Origin: Streptomyces erythrochromogenes
Lineage (GTDB): Bacteria > Actinomycetota > Actinomycetes > Streptomycetales > Streptomycetaceae
Assembly: GCF_036170895.1 (NCBI RefSeq)
Contig: NZ_CP108036.1
Location: 6,917,501 to 6,981,500, forward strand
DNA: 64,000 nt
Direction: 5' to 3'
A program made the translations under genes and the position numbers. This document shows, piece after piece, positions 44,538-51,798 of the stretch. The notes below the pieces were generated by a model that worked only from the letters and a program-made list of their open reading frames with translations, made no database searches and was not told where the DNA came from. Every line of letters begins with the position of its first letter. The first letter of the stretch is position 1.

Positions 44538-44552
44538 CAGCCCGGCAACTAA
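43137..44552 (+). CDS. DHA2/EmrB-type MFS drug exporter, copy 2
   Basis: The 471-residue protein starts at ATG 43137. It is identical to copy 1 through FLRTK and ends QPGN instead of AAKDVAAAG. All DHA2 motifs described for copy 1 apply. Its upstream region differs completely: a divergent XRE/MmyB regulator and a 166-bp shared gap with a possible TAGCTT -10 box. The two identical pumps may therefore answer to different signals. The G/T-rich wobble pattern is the same as in copy 1. Confidence 0.95.
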   Translation: MSVVEGARVDAGAGEVPARLDGRLRLVLVVLLVAQFMLAVDFSILNVALPVIGDGLGFSLSNLQWIATSFALCAAGFTLLFGRVADLFGRRRLFLVGLAVLGLSSLVGGLATSPEMLIAARVFQGLATAAVTPAGLSLLTTSFPEGPLRQKALGLNGALMSAGFTTGAILGGVLTDLLSWRWAFFINVPVALAVLFIAPTVIKESRPATRPKLDVPGATAVTLGLLALIYGLTQAGEHGWGAPSALGWLAAGVVLLIVFYAIESKSSAPLVPVSVLKKKTVAWGNIAGLVAFLTETSLVFLMTLYLQEVLDFSPLTAGLSFGVLGVGTVIGGSIAPRVIGAVGTRSTLIVGGVLQAVATLSLVALGETSASMWLLLVATFAGGVGNMLVIVGFMVTATTGLPDHEQGMATGLATMTQQIGITMGTPIMSAVAAANTDIHAGITTAVIVNTAIVVVGILTTVLFLRTKQPGN

Positions 44553-44624
44553 GGCAACTCCGCCTTGTGACAGACCTGCCGAGGCGGCGAACGTTGGCCC
44601 CAGGCACGGAGGGAAGGAACCCCG

Positions 44625-45506
44625 ATGGCAACACCCACCCACTCGGCCGCCGGACAGAGCCGTGCCCGGGTCCGCTGGGAGCACGCGAGCATCCCCTCCC
44701 CGTCCGGCCCCGTCCCCGCCCGGGTGTACCGGCCGGCGGCATCCGCACCGCAGGGCTGGCTGGTCTGGGCCCACGGAGGCAGCTGGCGAGCCGGATCCGC
44801 CCAGGACTGGCACGGCCCCACCGCCGAACTCTCCCTGATCTCCGGCTTCGCCGTCGCCAGCGTCGACTACCGGCTGGTCCCCGAGGTACGCCACCCGGCC
44901 ATGGTCGAGGACGTACTGGCGGCGCTCGCCTGGGCCCGGGAACAGGCCGTGGAACGGGCAGGGGAGCGGGCCGGGGAATCCCTACCCGTCGCGGTCGGCG
45001 GAGACAGCGCGGGAGCCACCCTCGCCGCCTGCGCCGCCCTCGCCTGCCGCGACCGGGCCCTTCCGCTGGCCGCCCAGCTCCTCGCCTACCCGCCGCTGGA
45101 CCCCGGTTGTACGGCGGCCTCGTACCACCGCTACCCCGACATGTTCCCCACCGCCTCCTACCTGATGGCGGCCTGGCAGGACTACCGGGACCCGGGCCGG
45201 CCCGCCGCCGCCGACGGCACCCCGCTCTACAGCACCCCCTTCGAGGCGGCCGACCTGCGCGGCGTGGCTCGGGCCGTCCTGGCCACCGGCGACCTCGACC
45301 CCGTCGGCGACGACGTACACCGCTACGCGCGCCTGCTGCACACGGCCGGAGTGGAGGTCACCCTGCGGGAGTTCGGGCAGACCGGCCACGGGGCGTTCCT
45401 CCAGCCCGGCCGCGCCACGGGCAGCGGCCCCGAGACGACTTCCCTGCGCGGCTGGCTGGGTGTGGCCCTGCGCCTGCTCACCTCACCGGCCGCCCCCGGC
45501 GCCTGA
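44625..45506 (+). CDS. alpha/beta hydrolase, HSL-type esterase
   Basis: The 293-residue protein starts at ATG 44625 behind GAGGGAAGGA. The hormone-sensitive-lipase-family motifs are present: oxyanion-hole HGGSWRAG at about 50, nucleophile elbow VGGDSAGATLAA at about 125, acid in ATGDLDPVGDD at about 225 and catalytic His in TGHGAFLQ at about 256. VDYRLVPEVRHPAMVEDVLAALAW is the usual preceding segment. It should hydrolyse short-chain esters or lactones in the cytoplasm. It follows MFS copy 2 by 72 bp on the same strand and might remove an acyl group from the pathway product. Confidence 0.92.
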   Translation: MATPTHSAAGQSRARVRWEHASIPSPSGPVPARVYRPAASAPQGWLVWAHGGSWRAGSAQDWHGPTAELSLISGFAVASVDYRLVPEVRHPAMVEDVLAALAWAREQAVERAGERAGESLPVAVGGDSAGATLAACAALACRDRALPLAAQLLAYPPLDPGCTAASYHRYPDMFPTASYLMAAWQDYRDPGRPAAADGTPLYSTPFEAADLRGVARAVLATGDLDPVGDDVHRYARLLHTAGVEVTLREFGQTGHGAFLQPGRATGSGPETTSLRGWLGVALRLLTSPAAPGA

Positions 45507-45554
45507 GGCGCCCCTTCCACCCCCTCCGTTCAACCCATCCCACATGGAGCCGAC

Positions 45555-46073
45555 ATGAGCCCCGACACACCCAACCTCGACGCCCTGCTCCGGCACTTCG
45601 CCGACCTCCGCGACGGCCACCACGGCGGCGCCGTCACCCGTCCCGACAAGGAGGAGCACTTCCGCACCGCCGCCCGGCTCCTCGACCCGTACGCCCGACA
45701 GGCACTCGCCGAACTCAACGACGAACTCCTCCTCGGGCAGGGCGTGGTCGACGCCAGCGGCGTGCAACGCGCCGACGACGGGAGCCTCTTCCACGCCTGG
45801 ACCCTCTGGTGGGACGAGCAGTCGACCGCCGACATCCCGCCGGTGACGCTCTACGCCCACTACGGCGCGGGCTTCCACCACCCCCACCTGCGCGGCGCCA
45901 CGGTCTCCGAATGGCCGCTCAACGTCTTCGACGAGGAGCAGGCCGCCGCCGAACTCCCCACGATGCGCGCCATCGCCGCCGCCGACCTGCACAACCTCGT
46001 CTTCGAACGGGACTTCAGGATCGTCCCGGCGACCGTGGCGGGCGCCACCGGCCTCCCCGCCCACCAGCACTGA
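45555..46073 (+). CDS. conserved hypothetical protein
   Basis: The 172-residue protein starts at ATG 45555 with GGAG upstream. I do not recognise the family. There is no signal peptide or membrane helix. The sequence is Asp/His-rich and mixed alpha/beta (LARQALAELNDELLLGQG, then WTLWWDEQSTADIPPVTLYAHYGAGFHHPHLRG, then ADLHNLVFERDFRIVP). The gene sits 48 bp after the esterase gene and 13 bp before the LLM flavin enzyme gene, so the three may be co-transcribed. A role as partner or modifier of the flavin enzyme is possible but unsupported. Confidence 0.8.
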   Translation: MSPDTPNLDALLRHFADLRDGHHGGAVTRPDKEEHFRTAARLLDPYARQALAELNDELLLGQGVVDASGVQRADDGSLFHAWTLWWDEQSTADIPPVTLYAHYGAGFHHPHLRGATVSEWPLNVFDEEQAAAELPTMRAIAAADLHNLVFERDFRIVPATVAGATGLPAHQH

Positions 46074-46086
46074 AAGGCCGTCCGTC

Positions 46087-47052
46087 ATGACGAAGCCGCG
46101 ACTGTCCGTACTGGACCAGACCCCCGTCGGCGAGGACCACACCGCGGACCAGGCGCTGCGCGCCTCCGTGGACCTCGCCCGGGCCGCCGAGGACCTCGGG
46201 TACACCCGCTACTGGGCCGCCGAGCACCACGGTTCCCCGGGCTTCGCGAGCAGCGCCCCCGAGATCCTCGCGGGAGCCCTGCTCGCCCACACCTCGCGCA
46301 TGCGGATCGGCACCGGCGGGGTACTGCTGCCCCGCTACGACCCGGCGAAGGTCGCCGAGGTCTTCGGGGTCCTCGCCTCCCTCCACCCGGGCCGCGTCGA
46401 CCTCGGCATCGGCCGGGCCGGCGGCCCCGCACGGGACTTCCCGCAGCGGCTGGCGGACTTGCGGACGCTGCTCGGCGCGGGCGGCGTCGTACCGCACCCG
46501 CCCGTCCCGCCGCAGATGTGGCTCCTGGGCGCGGGCCGCGAGTCGGCGCGGCTGGCCGGCCTGCTGGGCACCGGGTTCGCGTTCGGGCACTTCTTCTCCC
46601 CGGCCGGCGGGGCGGAGGCGTTCGACGACTACCGCTCCCAGTTCCGCCGGGCCACCGGCCGGCCCGCGGGCGGCGCCCTCGCGGTACGCGTGGTCACGGC
46701 CGACAGCGCCGGCCGCGCCGAGGAGCTGGCCCAGAGCCTGCTGCTGTGGCGCGCCCGCAAGGACCTCGGCCAGGACGCGCCGCTGCCGTCGTACGAGACC
46801 ACGCGCCGCCACCGCTGGACCGGCGCGGAGCTGGAGCGGGCCAAGGTGCACCGCACGGCCCTGGTCTCCGGGGCGCCCGAGCAGGTGCACGCCGTACTGA
46901 CGGGGCTCGCCGCCACCCACGGGGTGGACGAGCTGATCGTCAACACCCTCACGGCCGACCCGTCCGACCGGCGGCGCTCCTACGAGCTGCTGGCCGAGGC
47001 CTTCGACCTGCCGGCGGACCGCCGGGAAGCAGCAGTGCCGGCCGCGCGCTAG
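46087..47052 (+). CDS. LLM-class flavin-dependent oxidoreductase (MsnO8-like)
   Basis: The 321-residue protein starts at ATG 46087 with AAAGG upstream. It has the bacterial-luciferase-like barrel: LSVLDQTPVGEDHTADQALRASVDLARAAEDLGYTRYWAAEHHGSPGFASSAPEIL is the MsnO8-group opening. TSRMRIGTGGVLLPRYDPAKVAEVFGVLASLHPGRVDLGIGRAGG and WLLGAGRESARLAGLLGTGFAFGHFF follow. Family members use FMNH2 or F420 to oxygenate or reduce small molecules; the cofactor cannot be told from sequence alone. An actinomycete product-tailoring or detoxification role is plausible. Confidence 0.93.
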   Translation: MTKPRLSVLDQTPVGEDHTADQALRASVDLARAAEDLGYTRYWAAEHHGSPGFASSAPEILAGALLAHTSRMRIGTGGVLLPRYDPAKVAEVFGVLASLHPGRVDLGIGRAGGPARDFPQRLADLRTLLGAGGVVPHPPVPPQMWLLGAGRESARLAGLLGTGFAFGHFFSPAGGAEAFDDYRSQFRRATGRPAGGALAVRVVTADSAGRAEELAQSLLLWRARKDLGQDAPLPSYETTRRHRWTGAELERAKVHRTALVSGAPEQVHAVLTGLAATHGVDELIVNTLTADPSDRRRSYELLAEAFDLPADRREAAVPAAR

Positions 47053-47123
47053 ACCAGTGTCCCGCGGATCCCGCCGTGCCCGCGACGCCCGTCACCGGGC
47101 GCCGCGGGCCGGGCCGGGTGATC

Positions 47124-47129
47124 TACGGT
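47124..47129 (+). promoter_or_regulatory. -10 box TACGGT upstream of phosphatase gene
   Basis: TACGGT would place the transcription start near 47136, leaving a leader of about 44 nt with the GAGGGGGAG ribosome site of the gene at 47180. Confidence 0.35.
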
Positions 47130-47179
47130 GGGCCCAGGGCGGTGTCCGGGAGCGGCGCCGCGGACGAGGGGGAGCGTCG

Positions 47180-47917
47180 ATGGACCGGCACGTCGCATTC
47201 GAGAACCTGCACAACTTCCGTGACCTGGGCGGCTACGGGGGCGCCGACGGCAGAACCGTCCGGTGGCGGACCCTGTACCGCGCCGACTCACTGGGCAAGC
47301 TGCGCGGCGCCGACTGGGACACGTTCCTGGAGCTGGGCGTCGGCACCGTGATCGACCTGCGCTACCCGTGGGAGATAGCGGCCAAGGGCCGGGTGCCCGA
47401 GGCGGAGCGGTTGAAGTACGTCAACCTGAGCATCGAGCACCGGCCCTACGACCAGGCCGAGATCGACCCCGGCACCGACCCCTGGCGCTACCTCGCCGAC
47501 CGGTTCGCGGAGGTCACCGAGGACGGCGCCGAGGAGATCCGGCAGGTCCTGGAGACGATCGCCGAAGCGCCCGGGCCGCTGGTCTTCCACTGCACTTCGG
47601 GCAAGGACCGGACCGGGCTGATCGCCGCGTTCGTCCTCACCCTGCTCGGTGTCCCCGAGGAGCAGGTCCTCGCCGACTTCGCGCTCACCGAGCTGGCCAC
47701 CGAACGCCTCACCGCCGACTGGCGGGCCGCCAACCCGGACCGGGTCATGAAGTGGCCGAGCTACGGCCGTGCCCCGGCGGTGATCATGGAGCTGGTGCTG
47801 GCGGACCTCCAGGCCCGCCACGGCTCGGTGCACGGCTATCTCAAGAACCGCGCGGGGCTCTCGGACCGGACCGCCGAGCGGCTGCGCGCCCGGCTGCTGA
47901 CGCCCGCCGACGCCTGA
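47180..47917 (+). CDS. tyrosine-protein phosphatase, LipA/IphP-like
   Basis: The 245-residue protein starts at ATG 47180 behind GAGGGGGAG. NLHNFRDLGGYGGADGRTVRWRTLYRADSL is the IphP-type opening. The catalytic P-loop VFHCTSGKDRTGLIAAFVL (HCxxGxxRTG) is intact at about residue 137, with VIDLRYPWEI before it carrying the conserved Asp region. It removes phosphate from tyrosine, perhaps also serine or phosphoinositides, in the cytoplasm. No signal peptide is visible. It stands upstream of the 2TM/cupin-like/IMPase-like operon but has its own -10-like box, and a separate one precedes that operon. Confidence 0.93.
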   Translation: MDRHVAFENLHNFRDLGGYGGADGRTVRWRTLYRADSLGKLRGADWDTFLELGVGTVIDLRYPWEIAAKGRVPEAERLKYVNLSIEHRPYDQAEIDPGTDPWRYLADRFAEVTEDGAEEIRQVLETIAEAPGPLVFHCTSGKDRTGLIAAFVLTLLGVPEEQVLADFALTELATERLTADWRAANPDRVMKWPSYGRAPAVIMELVLADLQARHGSVHGYLKNRAGLSDRTAERLRARLLTPADA

Positions 47918-48007
47918 CACCTTCCGGGCCGCGCGGCGTGAACCGGCGTGCGCGCGGGCGCTGTTGCGCGACGCGAAGTCGCTCTGGTGGCGCCGCCGGA
48001 TGATCCC

Positions 48008-48013
48008 TACCAT
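48008..48013 (+). promoter_or_regulatory. -10 box TACCAT of the three-gene operon
   Basis: TACCAT lies 30 bp before the ATG at 48044, with a GGGGGAGGGGG ribosome site between. Confidence 0.4.
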
Positions 48014-48043
48014 CGGAGCAGGGGCGGGGGAGGGGGTGCGTTC

Positions 48044-48988
48044 ATGGCAGCGCAGGTCGGGCGGCTGGAGCGCTTCGTGGCCTGGCTGCTGCGCAACGCC
48101 GACGTGGTGGTCGCCCTCTGCGTCGCGATGGCGGTCGGCTTCCTGGACATCTTCGGCGACGTCGTCAGCGACGACGTCTCCTCCGGCGCCACCCTCGTCG
48201 TCCTCGGCCTCCTCGCGACCGGCTCGATCGTGGAGCGGGTGCGCCGGCCGGCCAGCATCCACGAGGCGCTGAGCGGGACCCGCCAGGCCCTGGAGGACCT
48301 CGCCATGGTCCGCTCGCTCTCCGGCAACGAGGTCGGCGAAGCCCTGCGCAAGGCCAGGCAGCACACCAACCTCTGGTACTTCAAAGGCGGAACGGGCACC
48401 TACCTCAGGGCGGTCACCCTGCCGCTGTGCGTGGCCGCGGCCAAGGAACAGCGCTCCCAGCTCAACGTGAAGATCGACATCGTCAACCCGGCCGACGAGC
48501 GCGCCTGCGCCGCCTACGCCCGGTTCCGGCAGATGTTCGGCGGGCAGCGCCGGGGCGACGAGGTGTGGACCACCGATCGGGTCCGCCGGGAGTCGTACGC
48601 TACCGTCCTCGCCGCCTGCTGGTACCAGCGGCAGCTGACCACCCTCGAGATCAGCGTGCACCTCTCGTCCGCCGTGCCCACCCTGCGCTTCGACCTCTCC
48701 GAGACCTGCCTCGTCATCACCCAGGACGACCAGTCCCGGGTGAACCTGCTGGTGGAGCGGGGGCAACCGCTCTACGACTACTACGTCACCGAGTTGCACC
48801 AGAGCCGCGAGCAGGCCACCGTGCTCGATCTGCGGGTCGCGTCGCCCCTCGGCCAGGAGCCCACCGTCGACGAAGTGCGGACGCTCTTCGACGACCTGGG
48901 GCTCCCGCTGCCGCGCGTCTTCACCGACAGCGACATCGGCAAGATCATCGAGAAGGCCCTGCACGCGGAGGACCCCTACAGGAGGTGA
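48044..48988 (+). CDS. membrane-anchored protein with two N-terminal TM helices and cytosolic domain
   Basis: The 314-residue protein starts at ATG 48044 behind a strong purine tract. Two hydrophobic helices (ADVVVALCVAMAVGFLDIFG and SSGATLVVLGLLATGSIVE) are followed by a soluble domain of about 240 residues. Its WYFKGGTGTYLRAVTLPLCVAAAKEQRSQLNVKIDIVNPADERACAAYARFR stretch recalls phospholipase-D-like folds, but no HKD motif is present. I cannot name the family. The next two genes follow at 18 bp and with a 20-bp overlap, so all three form an operon. 2TM proteins beside soluble enzymes are common in bacterial conflict systems, a possible setting here. Confidence 0.82.
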   Translation: MAAQVGRLERFVAWLLRNADVVVALCVAMAVGFLDIFGDVVSDDVSSGATLVVLGLLATGSIVERVRRPASIHEALSGTRQALEDLAMVRSLSGNEVGEALRKARQHTNLWYFKGGTGTYLRAVTLPLCVAAAKEQRSQLNVKIDIVNPADERACAAYARFRQMFGGQRRGDEVWTTDRVRRESYATVLAACWYQRQLTTLEISVHLSSAVPTLRFDLSETCLVITQDDQSRVNLLVERGQPLYDYYVTELHQSREQATVLDLRVASPLGQEPTVDEVRTLFDDLGLPLPRVFTDSDIGKIIEKALHAEDPYRR

Positions 48989-49006
48989 GGCGCTGCGGCG
49001 CGTGCC

Positions 49007-49630
49007 ATGGACTACGAGCTCGAAAGGACCCTTGTCTCCCTGGAGGAGATCGCCTCCGGGGACCGTGAGCTGCGCGCGGTGCGCCATCCGCTCGGGTTCC
49101 TGTGCCTGCCGCTGCTGAGAGACGGCCTGCGCGGAATCTGCGTGCACCTCTTCGAGGCCGGCAACCGAGCCGAGCCGGACGCCTCCCCCCTGCACGCCCA
49201 CAGCTGGGAACTGCGCAGCCGGGTGCTGTACGGGCGGATCGCCAACCTCCCCGTACGCACCCGGGTGGTGCGGGACGGCGAGGAGGGCGCGACCCACCGG
49301 GTGTTCGAGGTGCACAGCCGCAGCGACGGCGTGGACGAGATCCGCCCCACGCCCCTGCTGGTACGCAGCGAGCCCGGTCCCGCCCACATCAGCTCCGGCG
49401 GGGAGACGTACACGCTGCCCGCGGGGGAGTTCCACGCCACCGCCCTGGAAGGCCCGGAACCGGCGGCCACCCTGGTCCACGGGCTGTCGGTCCCCGGCCG
49501 GCGCGACCTCTCGCTCGGACCGCTCGACGGCCGGCCGCGCCGCACGACCCGCCGGCTGTGCGACAAGGCGCAGACCGTGCGCAGCGTCCACACCGTCCTC
49601 AGGAGGATCGATGCCCAGCAACGGGCCTGA
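49007..49630 (+). CDS. unassigned cupin-like protein of the 2TM operon
   Basis: The 207-residue protein starts at ATG 49007. I do not recognise a named family. LGFLCLPLLRDGLRGICVHLFEAGNRAEPDASPLHAHSWELRSRVLYGRI has a cupin-like H-x-H pattern (PLHAHSWEL) and beta-strand periodicity. A second strand set, LVRSEPGPAHISSGGETYTLPAGEFHATALEG, could complete the barrel. This suggests a small metal-dependent or ligand-binding barrel, like cysteine-dioxygenase relatives. Its end overlaps the next gene by 20 bp, and translation of the two should be coupled. Confidence 0.78.
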   Translation: MDYELERTLVSLEEIASGDRELRAVRHPLGFLCLPLLRDGLRGICVHLFEAGNRAEPDASPLHAHSWELRSRVLYGRIANLPVRTRVVRDGEEGATHRVFEVHSRSDGVDEIRPTPLLVRSEPGPAHISSGGETYTLPAGEFHATALEGPEPAATLVHGLSVPGRRDLSLGPLDGRPRRTTRRLCDKAQTVRSVHTVLRRIDAQQRA

Positions 49631-50432
49631 TTTCGACCGCGAGCGGCGGATCGCCGTCGCCGCGGCGGAGGAGGCGGGCGGTCTGCTGCGCAGGCGCTTC
49701 GGGGCCGCGTACTGCCTGCGGACCAAGGACGAGTCGGGGGACGTCCAGGTCGACCTCGACCTCGCCGCCGAGGAACTCGTACTGGGACGGATCCAGCGGC
49801 ACTTCCCGGACGACCGGATCCTGTCCGAGGAGGCCGGCCTGCTGGACGCGGCGGGCGAGCGCACCTGGCTGGTCGACCCGCTGGACGGCAGCAACAACGT
49901 CGCGATCGGCCTGCCCGCCTACGCGGTCGGCATCGGGCTGTGCCTGGCCGGCGTCCCGGTGCTGGGCGTGGTGCACGAGCCGGTCACCGGACAGACCTGG
50001 CACGCGGTCAGAGGGCACGGGGCGCACGGCGGCGCCGGGGTGCTGACGGGGCCCGCGCCCGGGCCGCCGGGCCCCGGACCCGTCGTCGCCTGGACCCAGG
50101 GGTACGCCGTGCGGCGCGGTGACGCGACGGCGGTGGCCCTGCGCGGTGCGCTGGAGCTCCACTGCCGGCGGGTCCTCCAGCTGTGGGCGCCGCTGCTCGG
50201 CTGGAGCCTGCTGGCACGCGGCACCATCGACGCCTTCGTCGGCTACCGGGCCGAGGGCGTGGACCTGCCGACGGGGGCGCTGCTCGCCGCCGAGGCGGGG
50301 GTGGAGCTGCGCACGCTGTCCGGCGCGCCCTTCACCCCCGGATTCGCCGGGGACGACTCCGGGCGCAGCTTCGTCGCGGCGCGCGGCGAGACCCTGGCGC
50401 ACCTGCTGCGGGAGGTGGGCGCCGTCGCCTGA
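49611..50432 (+). CDS. inositol monophosphatase-family phosphatase
   Basis: The 273-residue protein starts at ATG 49611 with an AGGAGG site inside the previous gene. The family motifs are present: metal-site ILSEEAGLLDA at about 70, WLVDPLDGSNNVAIGLPAYAVGIGL (DPLDG) at about 85-110 and the C-terminal VDLPTGALLAAEAGVELRTLSG in place of the usual WDxAAG motif. The Trp-Asp pair of that last motif is changed to V-D-L, so metal binding may be altered. Relatives hydrolyse inositol phosphates, 3'-phosphoadenosine phosphates or sugar phosphates. With the 2TM and cupin-like genes it forms an operon of unknown purpose. Confidence 0.88.
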   Translation: MPSNGPDFDRERRIAVAAAEEAGGLLRRRFGAAYCLRTKDESGDVQVDLDLAAEELVLGRIQRHFPDDRILSEEAGLLDAAGERTWLVDPLDGSNNVAIGLPAYAVGIGLCLAGVPVLGVVHEPVTGQTWHAVRGHGAHGGAGVLTGPAPGPPGPGPVVAWTQGYAVRRGDATAVALRGALELHCRRVLQLWAPLLGWSLLARGTIDAFVGYRAEGVDLPTGALLAAEAGVELRTLSGAPFTPGFAGDDSGRSFVAARGETLAHLLREVGAVA

Positions 50433-50447
50433 GGGGTCGTCGCCGCC

Positions 50448-51638
50448 TCAGGTGGTGGCGGCCAGGGCCAGCGTCGCCGCCAGGGTGCCGGCCACCGAGA
50501 GGACCAGCCCCGTACCGAGGAAGCGGCGCATCTCGATGCGGGTGCCGTGCCAGCGGCACCGCTCGAACCACAGCAGGGTGGCCAGCGAAGCCCACGGCGT
50601 GATGACCGGGCCGACGTTGACGCCGACGAGCTGTGCGAGCAGCTGGTGGTGGTTGGCCTCGGGGATGGCCGCCTCGCCCGCCAGGTAGGCCGGCAGGTTG
50701 TTGAGCACGTTGGAGAAGCCCGCACCGACCGCGGCCGACCTCAGCATCCCGACGAGGTCGTTGTCCGAACCCATCGCCGCGGCCAGGACGTCGTGCAGCC
50801 CGTGCGCGTTGACGGTCTCCACGACCAGGAACATGCCCGGCACCAGGACGAGCAGCCGCCACGGGACCAGGGACGGGCGCAGCGCCCCGCGGTCGCGGAC
50901 CGCGAAGGCCGCCACCACGACCAGCGCGGCCGCCATCGACGCCGACCACAGCGGCACGTCCGCGAGGAGCAGCGCCACGAGGAACCCGCCGCACGCGATC
51001 GCGCACACCCGGAACAGGACGCGGTCCTTGGGGCGCGGCGGAGCCGGGGGCGCGTAACTGACCGCGCCGCGCCGCCCCGGGCGCCAGTAGAAGCCCCACA
51101 GGCAGGCCATCGTCACGGCGATGGCGGCCAGCTGCGGCGCCCACATGGTGGCGGCCATCTCCGACGGGGCCAGCGCCACCCGGTCCGCGGCGAGCAGGTT
51201 CGTCAGGTTCGACACGGGGAGCAGCAGGCTCGCCGTGTTGGCCAGCCACACCGTGGTCATCGCCAGCGGGACGGCCGCGATGCCCACCCGGGTCGCCAGC
51301 GCCAGCATCACCGGGGTCAGCAGGACCGCCGTCGTGTCCAGGTTCAGGGTGATCGTCGTGACGGACGCGAACACGACGCAGAGGAGGAAGAGCAGGGCGT
51401 AGTTGCCGCGGCCCACCCGCGCCACCCAGGTGGCGACCACGTCGAAGACCTCCGCCTTGCCGGTCAGCTCGGCGAGGACGATGACCGTCGCCAGGAAGAC
51501 CACCAGCGGCCCGATGCGTTGCAGGACGTCCCCGGCGGGCCCGTGCGGCAGCAGACCGGTGGCGACGCAGAGCACACCGAGTGCGAGCAGCCCGCCGGCC
51601 AGCCAGTCCAGTGGATGCAGACGCCTGAGGAAAGACAC
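50448..51638 (-). CDS. SLC13/ArsB-type anion permease
   Basis: The 396-residue membrane protein starts at the GTG at 51638, which places LRRLHPLDWLAGGLLALGVLCVATGL as the first helix; longer in-frame extensions are Arg/Pro-rich and unlikely. GPLVVFLATVIVLAELTGKAEVFDVVA, VTTITLNLDTTAVLLTPVMLALATRVG and ANTASLLLPVSNLTNLLAAD match the first half of the ArsB/CitMHS fold. The related second-half motif NVLNNLPAYLAGEA is at about 305. These proteins export arsenite or move dicarboxylates and other anions. No ars regulator or reductase lies nearby, so the substrate is open. It converges on the IMPase-like gene. Confidence 0.92.
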   Translation of the reverse strand: MSFLRRLHPLDWLAGGLLALGVLCVATGLLPHGPAGDVLQRIGPLVVFLATVIVLAELTGKAEVFDVVATWVARVGRGNYALLFLLCVVFASVTTITLNLDTTAVLLTPVMLALATRVGIAAVPLAMTTVWLANTASLLLPVSNLTNLLAADRVALAPSEMAATMWAPQLAAIAVTMACLWGFYWRPGRRGAVSYAPPAPPRPKDRVLFRVCAIACGGFLVALLLADVPLWSASMAAALVVVAAFAVRDRGALRPSLVPWRLLVLVPGMFLVVETVNAHGLHDVLAAAMGSDNDLVGMLRSAAVGAGFSNVLNNLPAYLAGEAAIPEANHHQLLAQLVGVNVGPVITPWASLATLLWFERCRWHGTRIEMRRFLGTGLVLSVAGTLAATLALAATT

Positions 51639-51785
51639 GGCGAACAGAGTCGCACACGCACGCGCCCGGACGGCAGACGGGCCCGGCCGGAACCGGACAC
51701 CCCCCACGCCGGGCCCGGGTGAGCGGACCCTCACGCTCCGCGACCCGTCCTCGGCGGGAAGGGGTCGCGGCCGGAGCCCCCGCCC

Positions 51786-51791
51786 TACCAT
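51786..51791 (+). promoter_or_regulatory. -10 box TACCAT of a probable leaderless promoter for the TIR-NACHT gene
   Basis: TACCAT ends exactly 7 nt before the ATG at 51799, and the gap GGGATCC offers no ribosome site. The message probably starts at the initiating A. Confidence 0.5.
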
Positions 51792-51798
51792 GGGATCC

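Noticed and set aside
31631..44894. Long minus-strand reading frames opposite both MFS copies, rich in Arg/His/Gln/Thr
   Set aside because: Their composition (runs such as RRHQRQ) is a by-product of the G/T wobble on the coding strand, and they lack any domain. They recur in both copies only because the DNA is repeated.
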